Assembly (NCBI GenBank): GCA_947643685.1
Contig: CANRXD010000073.1
Location: 1 to 7,441, forward strand
Length of the DNA: 7,441 nucleotides
Reading direction: 5' to 3'
Origin: an uncultured Clostridium sp.
Lineage (GTDB): Bacteria; Bacillota; Clostridia; Lachnospirales; Lachnospiraceae
The notes under the pieces were generated by a model, which saw only the letters and a program-made list of their open reading frames with translations, ran no database searches and had not been told where the DNA came from. The position numbers were made by a program, and so were the translations under genes. Position 1 is the first letter of the stretch, and each line of letters opens with the position of its first letter. This document shows, in pieces, positions 1 to 7,344 of this stretch.

Positions 1-47
1 ATTTTAACCTATAAGGAATAGGCGGCGGGGAAAAGGAGGAGAAAGGC
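1..47 (+). other. addB leader, possible end of an upstream gene
   Basis: This short stretch lies before addB. One frame (from base 1) stays open to a TAG at 19-21, so an upstream gene could end here about 26 bp before addB, but six codons are too few to support a call. A TATAAG string at 10-15 resembles a -10 box, but the matching -35 region would fall outside the window, so no promoter can be claimed. The useful content is the purine-rich ribosome binding site listed separately. Confidence 0.3.
33..40 (+). promoter_or_regulatory. Ribosome binding site of addB
   Basis: The string AAGGAGGA is a near-perfect match to the 3' end of 16S rRNA. Its GGAGG core ends 8 bases before the ATG at 48, an optimal Firmicute spacing. 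It fixes the addB start and suggests efficient translation. Confidence 0.9.
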
Positions 48-3000
48 ATGGGGCTTACCCTGGTAACCGGAGGATCTGGTTCCGGAAAAACAGAATTTAT
101 ATATAAAAAAATCATTGACTGGTCCATAAAGGAAGAAGGACGGCAGTTTTTTGTGATCGTGCCGGAGCAGAGCACCATGCAGGCGCAGAAGGATATTGTG
201 AGGCTCCACCCCCGCCACGGCACCATGAACATAGACATTGTAAGCTTTGAGCGTCTGGCATACCGGATCTTTTCGGAGCTGTCCCTTCCTCAGCCGGAAA
301 TTCTGGATGATACGGGAAAAACCATGGTCTTAAGGAAACTGGCGGGAGAAAAGCGCAACCAGTTAATTTTGTTTGCATCCCATTTAAGTCAGGCGGGCTT
401 CATTGATGAAGTGAAGTCTATGCTGTCGGAGTTTTATCAGTATGGTGTTACGCCGGATGGTTTAAAAGGGCAGATGAAAACAGATACCATGAGCCAGGTG
501 TTAAAAAGGAAGCTGGAGGATATGAGCGTTCTTTATGAGGCATTTCAGAGCTTTACGAAAGAACGTTATATTACTATGGAGGAGCTTTTGGATGCACTGT
601 GTGAATCTGTGGAGCGTTCTGCGCTTTTAAGGGACAGTGTTCTGGTTCTGGACGGATATACTGGTTTTACTCCTGTTCAGTACCGGCTTGTGGGGCTTCT
701 TCTTAAGATGTGTAAAGAGATGTATGTAACAGTGACAGCTACGGACGGCGTGGATCTTTCCGGTCCTGGTTCGGAAGCGGATCTTTTTGACATGAGCCGG
801 AAAATGGCGTGGAAGCTTAAGGCTTTGGCCGGGAAAATGGGAGTTTCTGTATCCTGTGACATTTCCTTAAAAGCCAGCCCGTTGCCGCGTTTTCTGAAGA
901 ATCCGGCCCTGGACTGCCTGGAAAGAACTGTGTTTCGATATCCATATACACCGTACAGGAAAGATGCCGGCGGAATCCGATTTGTCCAGGCGGAAAATCC
1001 CGCCGATGAGGTGGAGGGAGTGGTGAATCAGATCCAGATTCTGATTCAGACAAAGGGATACCGTTACCGGGATGTGGCTCTGGTCTGCGGAGATTTGCCG
1101 GGGTATGCCAGAGAGATCACCCATCAGTTCGAGGAAAATAAAATTCCGCTGTTCCTGGACGAAAAAAGAGATGTGTCGGGGAACCCTCTGATCCGGTTAA
1201 TAAAGGGGTGTCTGGAAATCATAAAATCAGGCTTTGACTATGAAAGCATGTTTCAGTATCTGAGAACCGGGCTGGTGACGGAGGACAGGGAAAAAACAGA
1301 CCGCCTGGAAACCTATGTGCGGTCCATGGGAATCCGGGGATTTAAAAACTGGGATAAGACATGGGAGAAGACCTGTGAGGGCGGAAGCAGGATGAATCTT
1401 CTGGAATTAAATCAGTTCCGGGAGGAGATTCTGGCTCCTTTAAAGGAATGGAAGGAAAAGGCAGGAGACCGGGGCGTTTCCATCGGTGACATGACAAAGG
1501 CTCTTACGGATCTTCTTGTCACGCTGGAGGCTGAGAGGAAGTTAAAGGAAAAAAGCAGGTGGTTTGCCGAACGGGGAATGGAACGGGAGGCCAGAGAGTA
1601 TGAGGAAATTTATGGCCTGGTCATGGAGCTGTTTGAGAGGCTTTATGAACTTTTAGGAGAAGAGGTCGTTTCCAAACGGGAATATCTGGATATTTTAAAC
1701 GCAGGCTTTGGAGAGCTTAAGGTGGGAATGATTCCCGCAGGGGCAGACCGGGTGGTGGCAGGAGATTTAAAGCGAACCAGGTTATCTGGTATCCGCGCTC
1801 TGTTTTTCCTTGGCGTCAATGAGGGAATTGTTCCCGCGGATACGGGAAAGGGAGGAATTTTAACAGATCAGGAAAGGGAGGTTTTAAAGAGAAACTCCAT
1901 GGAGCTGGCCCCCACAGCCCGGGAAGAGGGGTTTATGCAGCGGTTTTATCTGTATCTGACCATGACAAAGCCCTCAGAGCTTCTCAGCCTGTCCTGGAGT
2001 ACCCTTTCTTCTGAGGGAAAGACCATGCGGCCTTCCAGCCTCATTGGAAACTTAAGGAAACGTTTCCCCGGAGTTCCCGTATGCTCGGCTGCCCGGGAGA
2101 GAGACCCGGAAATCCATATAAATGCGGCGAGGAAAGCGGTAATTTCCTGGCTTCAGGATCCGGAGAACCTGGAACGGGATCCGAAGACGGGGGCTCTTTA
2201 CAGCTGGCTTTTTGGAAAGGGAAATATGGCCGGGGAGATGGAGCGGCTTGGAGAGGCCTGCGTCTATTCTTATGAAGAAAAGGGGATTGGCCGGGAGGCG
2301 GCCAGGGCCCTTTATGGTCAGCTTCTCAATGGTAGCGTCACCAGAATGGAGGGGTATGCCGCCTGTGCTTTTGCCCACTTTTTAAGTCATGGACTGGAGC
2401 TTAAAAGAAGACGGGAATATGAGCTGGATTTTTCTGATATGGGCAATTTATTCCACCGCTCCATTGATCTTTTTTTCCATCAGGTAAAGGAGCAGGGAAG
2501 GGACTTCAGGGCAATCGGAGATTCTGAGCGCAGGTCTATGGTGAAGGCCTGTGTGGAGCAGGTCTCCCTGGAATACAGAAATACCATCATGAAGAGCTCT
2601 GCCAGGAATCATTATCTGGAGCGGAAGGTGGAGCGGATTGCCGACAGGACCGTGCGGGCTTTGATTCACCAGATAAAAAAGGGAGATTTTGAGCCGCAGG
2701 GCTTTGAAGTGGATGTGAGTACCAGGATTCCCTTAAAGGGCAGCGAAGCGCTGAACTTAAGGGGAAGAATTGACAGGATGGATGTGTTTGAGGACCAGGA
2801 TAAAGTTTATGTAAAAATCATGGACTATAAATCGGGCAGCACTTCTTTTGATCTTTCCCTGCTATATCATGGCCTGCAGCTCCAGCTGGTGGTCTATATG
2901 GATGCGGCTTTAAAACTGGAACAGAGACGCCATCCGGGAAAGGAAGCAGTTCCCGCCGGAATTTTCTATTATCATATTGAGGATCCGATGATTGACAGAC

Positions 3001-3626
3001 AGAAAGACATGTCGCCGGAGGAAATCGAGTCTGAAATTTTGAAAAAGCTTCGTATGGATGGCCTGGTAAACAGCAGTCTGGATGTGATTAAGCACATGGA
3101 CAGGGAAATCGAAAAGGAGTCGGATGTGATTCCTGTTGCATTAAAGGACGGCCTCATACAGGAATCCCGGTCTTCTGTCGCCGGAGGAAAGCGGTTTGCC
3201 CATTTGACGGATTTTGTAAATGAGAGCCTAAAGAACATGGGAGAGGAAATCATGGAAGGGAAAACGGCAGTGAATCCCTATAAACAGGGAAACAGGACTG
3301 CCTGTGATTACTGTCCCTACCACAGTGTCTGCGGCTTCGATTTAAAGACTGCGGGGTTTGGCTTCAGGAAATTCCGGCCCATGAAGGCGGAGGAAATCTG
3401 GAAAGAGATCGAGCCGGAGGAGGAGGAGAAGAGCTGGGAAGAAGGAACGAGCGGGGCGGCAGGAAAGGGTGAAAAAGGAACGGGCAGGGCGGCAGGAAAA
3501 GGCGAAAAAGAAGTGAGCGGGGCGGCGGGAAAGCGAGAAGAAAACAGTGAGAAAGCAGGAAAGAACAAGGGAGGTGAGGCGTGTGGCTCTCGTACAGTGG
3601 ACCAGGGAACAAATGCAGGTCATTGA
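48..3626 (+). CDS. addB: AddB, ATP-dependent helicase/deoxyribonuclease subunit B
   Basis: AddB is the second subunit of the cytoplasmic AddAB complex that resects double-strand breaks for RecA-dependent repair. The 1192-residue product starts with a Walker A motif, GGSGSGKT at residues 8-15. The place of a Walker B motif is taken by LDGY near 201-204, without the catalytic glutamate, as expected for a subunit that is not the motor. The family motif FFLGVNEGIVPA lies at 586-597. The C-terminal RecB-type nuclease shows H803, D909 (in GRIDRMD), D926 and K928 (in DYKSG), and Q946/Y950 (QLVVY). Cysteines C773, C1086, C1089 and C1095 have the spacing of the known 4Fe-4S clamp of Bacillus AddB. Residues past about 1121 are unusual: an acidic patch, then 11-residue repeats rich in G, A, K and E, then 16 residues that run into addA. 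This makes the protein somewhat longer than typical AddB (about 1160). The ATG at 48 is supported by its ribosome binding site and by a normal family N-terminus. The gene overlaps addA by 44 bp. Confidence 0.97.
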   Translation: MGLTLVTGGSGSGKTEFIYKKIIDWSIKEEGRQFFVIVPEQSTMQAQKDIVRLHPRHGTMNIDIVSFERLAYRIFSELSLPQPEILDDTGKTMVLRKLAGEKRNQLILFASHLSQAGFIDEVKSMLSEFYQYGVTPDGLKGQMKTDTMSQVLKRKLEDMSVLYEAFQSFTKERYITMEELLDALCESVERSALLRDSVLVLDGYTGFTPVQYRLVGLLLKMCKEMYVTVTATDGVDLSGPGSEADLFDMSRKMAWKLKALAGKMGVSVSCDISLKASPLPRFLKNPALDCLERTVFRYPYTPYRKDAGGIRFVQAENPADEVEGVVNQIQILIQTKGYRYRDVALVCGDLPGYAREITHQFEENKIPLFLDEKRDVSGNPLIRLIKGCLEIIKSGFDYESMFQYLRTGLVTEDREKTDRLETYVRSMGIRGFKNWDKTWEKTCEGGSRMNLLELNQFREEILAPLKEWKEKAGDRGVSIGDMTKALTDLLVTLEAERKLKEKSRWFAERGMEREAREYEEIYGLVMELFERLYELLGEEVVSKREYLDILNAGFGELKVGMIPAGADRVVAGDLKRTRLSGIRALFFLGVNEGIVPADTGKGGILTDQEREVLKRNSMELAPTAREEGFMQRFYLYLTMTKPSELLSLSWSTLSSEGKTMRPSSLIGNLRKRFPGVPVCSAARERDPEIHINAARKAVISWLQDPENLERDPKTGALYSWLFGKGNMAGEMERLGEACVYSYEEKGIGREAARALYGQLLNGSVTRMEGYAACAFAHFLSHGLELKRRREYELDFSDMGNLFHRSIDLFFHQVKEQGRDFRAIGDSERRSMVKACVEQVSLEYRNTIMKSSARNHYLERKVERIADRTVRALIHQIKKGDFEPQGFEVDVSTRIPLKGSEALNLRGRIDRMDVFEDQDKVYVKIMDYKSGSTSFDLSLLYHGLQLQLVVYMDAALKLEQRRHPGKEAVPAGIFYYHIEDPMIDRQKDMSPEEIESEILKKLRMDGLVNSSLDVIKHMDREIEKESDVIPVALKDGLIQESRSSVAGGKRFAHLTDFVNESLKNMGEEIMEGKTAVNPYKQGNRTACDYCPYHSVCGFDLKTAGFGFRKFRPMKAEEIWKEIEPEEEEKSWEEGTSGAAGKGEKGTGRAAGKGEKEVSGAAGKREENSEKAGKNKGGEACGSRTVDQGTNAGH
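3444..3575 (+). repeat. 33-bp tandem repeat (minisatellite) in the 3' end of addB
   Basis: Four consecutive 33-bp units can be read at 3444-3476, 3477-3509, 3510-3542 and 3543-3575. The first three are clearly related at the DNA level and encode GTSGAAGKGEK, GTGRAAGKGEK and EVSGAAGKREE. The fourth is degenerate (NSEKAGKNKGG) but keeps the AGK core in register. The period is a multiple of three, so gain or loss of units would keep addB in frame. The tail is highly charged, small-residue rich and probably disordered. The last unit runs into the addA ribosome binding site at 3570-3577. A function for the tail cannot be read from the sequence. Confidence 0.85.
3570..3577 (+). promoter_or_regulatory. 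Ribosome binding site of addA, inside addB
   Basis: GGAGGTGA is an eight-base perfect complement to the 16S rRNA 3' end. Its GGAGG core ends 8 bases before the GTG at 3583, which decides the addA start. The upstream in-frame GTG codons at 3547 and 3574 lack a comparable site at the right distance. Lying within translated addB, it makes translational coupling likely. Confidence 0.88.
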
Positions 3627-6600
3627 GACCAGGGACCGGAATCTTCTGGTGTCGGCGGCGGCCGGAAGCGGAAAAACGGCGGTTTTGGTGGAGCGTATTA
3701 TCCGGATGGTGACAGATCAGGATCATCCGGTGGACATTGATAAGCTTTTGGTCATGACCTTTACCAATGCCGCTGCCTCCGAGATGCGGGAACGAATTGG
3801 AGATGCCCTGGAGAGGCGCCTGGAGGAATGCCCGGGGGATACAAATTTAGAGCGGCAGACGACCCTGATTCACCATGCGAAAATCACCACCATTGACAGC
3901 TTTTGCCTGAAGCTTCTGCGGGAGCATTTCAATGAACTGGACATTGATCCCGGATTCCGGATTGGAGATGAGGGAGAGCTTAAGCTTTTGCAGGCTGACG
4001 TGATGAAAGCGCTTCTGGAGGAGTATTATGAAAGAGAGGACGAACGGTTTTTAAGCTTTGTGGATGCTTATGCTCTTGGAAGGGCTGACGGCGGTCTGGA
4101 AGACTATATTTTGCAGGTGTGGCACTTTTCTCAGAGCAATCCCTGGCCCGGGGAATGGATTTCAAGATGCAGGGAAGAGCTATATTTAGAAGAAGGCGGG
4201 GATCCGAAGGCTCTTGACGGGACGGAATGGATGAGGTACCTGATTCAGGATGTAAAGAAACAGGCATCTGAGTTTTCTGAGCAGCTCTATGAGGCTCTTG
4301 AGCTTGCGGAAAGTGAAGATGGTCCGTCTGCCTACATCCCGGTTCTGGCTGAGGACATGAAAAACATGGAGCGTCTGGCTTTTGCAGACACCTATGAGGA
4401 GATTTACGGGCTTCTGTCGGAAATTTCCTTTGGCCGTCTGGCGGCGGTGCGGGGAAAACAGGTTTCGGCGGAAAAAAAGGAGAAGGCCGCCGGAATCAGA
4501 AACCGGGTGAAGGATGCTGTGAAGAAAATGAAGGCCCTGTATGCGCCGGGAACCATGGAACAGATGTATGAGGATCTGATGGCAAGCCGGGAGCCGGTTT
4601 TCATGCTTTTGGAGCTGGCATCCGAGTTTGCGGCAAGATATCAGGAGGCAAAAGAGGAAAAGAATCTGGTGGATTTTGGTGATCTGGAGCACTTTGCCCT
4701 GGACATTCTCACAGGAGGTTCCAAAGATCACGGGCCGGGCCCGGTGGCAGATGAACTTTCTAAAGAGTATGAGGAAATCCTGGTGGATGAGTACCAGGAC
4801 AGCAATGAGGTACAGGAGACTCTCATTCGTCTTCTTTCCAGGGAACGGTTTGGAACTCCCAATGTGTTTATGGTAGGGGACGTGAAGCAGAGCATTTATA
4901 AATTCCGGCTGGCAAAGCCGGAGCTGTTTCTGGAAAAGTATGAGACCTATAAAAAGGAAGAAGGGCTGTACCAGAAAATTGAGCTTCACAAAAACTTCCG
5001 GAGCCGTCCGGAGGTGCTTTCGGGAATCAATGATGTGTTTTACAGCATCATGACAAAAAATCTGGGAGATATTCAATATACCGAGGATACCGCCCTTCAT
5101 CCGGGGGCCGGATATCCTGAGGTTTTAACAGCCGGTCAGGCCAGAACGGAAGTCCTTTTGCTAAACACCGGGGAGGAACGTTTCCTTTCCATGGATGAGG
5201 AGCGGGCTGACTATACGGCCAGAGAGGCGGAGGCCAGGCTCATTGCCGCAAAAATTAAGAAAATGACAGATCCGGAGACGGGAATGAAGATATGGAACGG
5301 GAAAAAGGCGCAGTATGAGCCCCTTAAGAAAAAAGATATTGTGATTCTTTTAAGGAGCTTAAGCGGCTGGGCGGAGGAATTTTTAAGCGTTTTAAGCGCC
5401 GAGGGAATCCCAGCTTTTGCCGAATCCCGGACCGGGTACTTTACGGCGGTGGAAGTGGAAACCGTTCTCAATATGCTGGCTCTCATTGACAATCCCATGC
5501 AGGACATTCCGCTGGTGGGAGTATTAAAGTCTCCCATAGCCGGACTTTCCGACAGGGAGCTTTCTATGGTTATGGCAGAGTTTAAGCAGTGTGCGGATAA
5601 GGGCCAGGATATGGGATTTTACGGAGCGGTGAAGCTGTATTTGGAGCGATACGGATGCTGGCCGGAGAAAGAAGGGCCGGCGGAGTCCGGGGGAACCGGG
5701 TACGAAGCGGAGGGAGAAAGAACGACAGAGCCTGGGACCGCCGGATACGAAGGCGCTGCAAACGGGCCTGCTGTAAACGAAACGGCCAGGAAATTAAGCC
5801 GGTTCTGGGAACTTCTTTCTGTGCTTCGCCGGGAAGCGGAATACCTTCCGGTTCACCGTCTTTTATACCGGGTGTTTGAACTGACCGGATATTATGATTA
5901 TGTTTCCGCTATGCCTGCGGGAAAGGTGCGCCAGGCCAATTTGAATATGCTGGTGGAAAAAGCCGCCGCCTTTGAACGGACCAGTTACCAGAGCCTTTTT
6001 GATTTTATCCGATATATTGAAAAACTGAAAAAATACAGCACCGATTTCGGTGAGGCTGCAAGGGCCGGGGAGGGCGACGATACGGTGCGGATCATGAGCA
6101 TTCACAAAAGCAAGGGCCTGGAATTTCCTGTGGTGTTTCTGGCCGGAGCGGGAAAAGCTTTCAACAGACAGGACTCCCGCGGAAAAATTCTCATCGATGA
6201 GACGCTTGGAGTAGCCACGGATTATCTCGATGTAAAACAGAGAACAAAATCCCCCACATTAAAGAAAAACGTGCTGGCAAGAAAGATGAATCTGGAGAGT
6301 ATGGGAGAGGAGTTAAGAATCCTTTATGTGGCCATGACCAGAGCAAAAGAAAAGCTTGTCATCACGGCGGCCGACAAATACCTGGAAAATAAGCTGGAGA
6401 AATGGGGGAAGCTCCCCGGGCAGAAGAATCTTCCGTTCACCTATTTAAGCGCGGCCTCGTCTTATCTGGACTGGGTTTTAATGGCTTCGGGAAATGCCAG
6501 GGACTCCATATCCATCCGGACTGTGCCTGTGGAGGAGCTTTTGAAAGAGGAGACGAAAAGCCAACTGAAAAAGACGGGGATCCATTTGTTTCTTCGGGAG

Positions 6601-7344
6601 CTCCGGGAGGAAGGAAAAGCGAGAAATTTTGAAAGGCTTAATAAAAAACTTCGTTTTTCCTATCCCCATGAGGCGGATATTGGGCTTCATGCAAAAATGT
6701 CCGTATCGGAACTTAAAGAGAGGGGACAATTTGTGGACGACAGCGAAAGCGACTTTCTCCCGACGCTCCCTGCGTTTTTGAAGGAAGGAGAGCAGAAGGA
6801 AGAAAAAAAGAAGGGCGGTGCCTTTGGAGGCACTTTCCGCGGAACAGCCTATCACCGCGTGCTGGAGCTGCTCTCTTTTAAGGAAATTACTTCCATGGAA
6901 GAGATGAAGCGCCAGCTTTCCCGGATGAAAAAAGAAGAACGGATGGATGCACAGGCACTGTCCCTGGTATCCGCCGGCGCACTGTGGAAATTCTTTTCCG
7001 CCCCCATTGCCCAGCGGATGCGAAAGGCGGACAAAGAAGGAAGGCTTCATAAGGAAAGCCAGTTTGTCATGGGAATTCCGGCAAGGCTTATGGACGAGGC
7101 GGATTCCGACGAGCTGGTGTTAATTCAGGGCATCATAGACGCCTGGTTTGAGGAGGACGATGGAATCGTTCTGGTGGACTATAAAACAGACCGGGTTCAG
7201 GAAGGGGAGGAAGCTGTTTTGCTGGACCGCTACCGCCTCCAGATGATTTACTATGGACAGGCCTTAAAACAGATTACAGGGAAGCCGGTGAAGGAATCGG
7301 TGATTTATTCTCTGGCGCTTCAAAAAGAAATTTTGGTGGGATAA
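3583..7344 (+). CDS. addA: AddA, ATP-dependent helicase/nuclease subunit A
   Basis: AddA is the motor subunit: a superfamily 1A 3'-to-5' DNA helicase fused to a RecB-family nuclease. From GTG 3583 the product has 1253 residues, close to the family size. Motifs in order: the WTREQ Q-motif at 6-10, Walker A AAAGSGKT at 25-32, MTFTNAAASEM (Ia) at 58-68, TTIDSF at 102-107, Walker B VDEYQD at 401-406, VGDVKQSIYKFR (III) at 431-442, HKNFRSR (IV) at 469-475, IMSIHKSKGLEFPVV (V) at 837-851 and LYVAMTRAKEKL (VI) at 914-925. A family signature YPHEADIGLHAKMSVSELK follows at 1027-1045. The nuclease shows H1091 (GTAYHRVLE), D1186 (GIIDAW), D1199 and K1201 (VDYKTD), and Q1220/Y1224 (QMIYY), so it looks active. 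Odd points are a low-complexity insert at about 694-732 and a lysine/glutamate/glycine linker before the nuclease at about 1066-1086. A start at GTG 3547 would add 12 basic residues without family support. It is read +1 relative to addB and overlaps it by 44 bp. Confidence 0.97.
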   Translation: MALVQWTREQMQVIETRDRNLLVSAAAGSGKTAVLVERIIRMVTDQDHPVDIDKLLVMTFTNAAASEMRERIGDALERRLEECPGDTNLERQTTLIHHAKITTIDSFCLKLLREHFNELDIDPGFRIGDEGELKLLQADVMKALLEEYYEREDERFLSFVDAYALGRADGGLEDYILQVWHFSQSNPWPGEWISRCREELYLEEGGDPKALDGTEWMRYLIQDVKKQASEFSEQLYEALELAESEDGPSAYIPVLAEDMKNMERLAFADTYEEIYGLLSEISFGRLAAVRGKQVSAEKKEKAAGIRNRVKDAVKKMKALYAPGTMEQMYEDLMASREPVFMLLELASEFAARYQEAKEEKNLVDFGDLEHFALDILTGGSKDHGPGPVADELSKEYEEILVDEYQDSNEVQETLIRLLSRERFGTPNVFMVGDVKQSIYKFRLAKPELFLEKYETYKKEEGLYQKIELHKNFRSRPEVLSGINDVFYSIMTKNLGDIQYTEDTALHPGAGYPEVLTAGQARTEVLLLNTGEERFLSMDEERADYTAREAEARLIAAKIKKMTDPETGMKIWNGKKAQYEPLKKKDIVILLRSLSGWAEEFLSVLSAEGIPAFAESRTGYFTAVEVETVLNMLALIDNPMQDIPLVGVLKSPIAGLSDRELSMVMAEFKQCADKGQDMGFYGAVKLYLERYGCWPEKEGPAESGGTGYEAEGERTTEPGTAGYEGAANGPAVNETARKLSRFWELLSVLRREAEYLPVHRLLYRVFELTGYYDYVSAMPAGKVRQANLNMLVEKAAAFERTSYQSLFDFIRYIEKLKKYSTDFGEAARAGEGDDTVRIMSIHKSKGLEFPVVFLAGAGKAFNRQDSRGKILIDETLGVATDYLDVKQRTKSPTLKKNVLARKMNLESMGEELRILYVAMTRAKEKLVITAADKYLENKLEKWGKLPGQKNLPFTYLSAASSYLDWVLMASGNARDSISIRTVPVEELLKEETKSQLKKTGIHLFLRELREEGKARNFERLNKKLRFSYPHEADIGLHAKMSVSELKERGQFVDDSESDFLPTLPAFLKEGEQKEEKKKGGAFGGTFRGTAYHRVLELLSFKEITSMEEMKRQLSRMKKEERMDAQALSLVSAGALWKFFSAPIAQRMRKADKEGRLHKESQFVMGIPARLMDEADSDELVLIQGIIDAWFEEDDGIVLVDYKTDRVQEGEEAVLLDRYRLQMIYYGQALKQITGKPVKESVIYSLALQKEILVG
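5661..5778 (+). other. Low-complexity insert in AddA (residues about 694-732)
   Basis: Within addA, between helicase motifs IV and V, lies a stretch of about 39 residues dominated by G, E, P, A and T, with few hydrophobics. It includes a loose internal duplication: GTGYE at 704-708 (5692-5706) and GTAGYE at 718-723 (5734-5751). Recognisable helicase sequence resumes at KLSRFWELL. By position it should be a surface loop, probably in the 2B-like region. The frame is kept, so the gene is not broken. It is compositionally similar to the repeat tail of addB, but not clearly homologous to it. Confidence 0.55.

Noticed and set aside
10..15. TATAAG as a -10 promoter element for addB
   Set aside because: A -35 box cannot be assessed because the window begins at base 1, and the string is short enough to occur by chance.
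3450..3520. AGCGG, the Bacillus subtilis Chi sequence, in repeat units 1 and 3 (3450-3454 and 3516-3520)
   Set aside because: A five-base GC-rich word is expected often in this DNA, and the Chi sequence of this organism is unknown, so no functional claim is justified.
3450..3537. G-rich runs in the repeat array as a possible G-quadruplex
   Set aside because: Most runs are only two G long and unevenly spaced; the codon pattern for Gly, Ala and Lys explains them.
3364..3726. Minus-strand frames with proline- and serine-rich products opposite the addB/addA junction
   Set aside because: Their repeats are just the antisense reading of the 33-bp array, and they span the starts and ends of the real genes without their own signals.
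4186..5100. Long open frame on the minus strand (304 codons) opposite addA
   Set aside because: It lies wholly inside addA, opposite conserved motifs including Walker B. The product is rich in H, L, F and R with no recognisable domain, as expected of antisense to a purine-rich gene.
5655..5879. Small + strand frame overlapping the AddA insert, considered as a sign of a frameshift
   Set aside because: The addA frame stays open with family sequence on both sides; the alternative product is arginine/glycine-rich shadow sequence.
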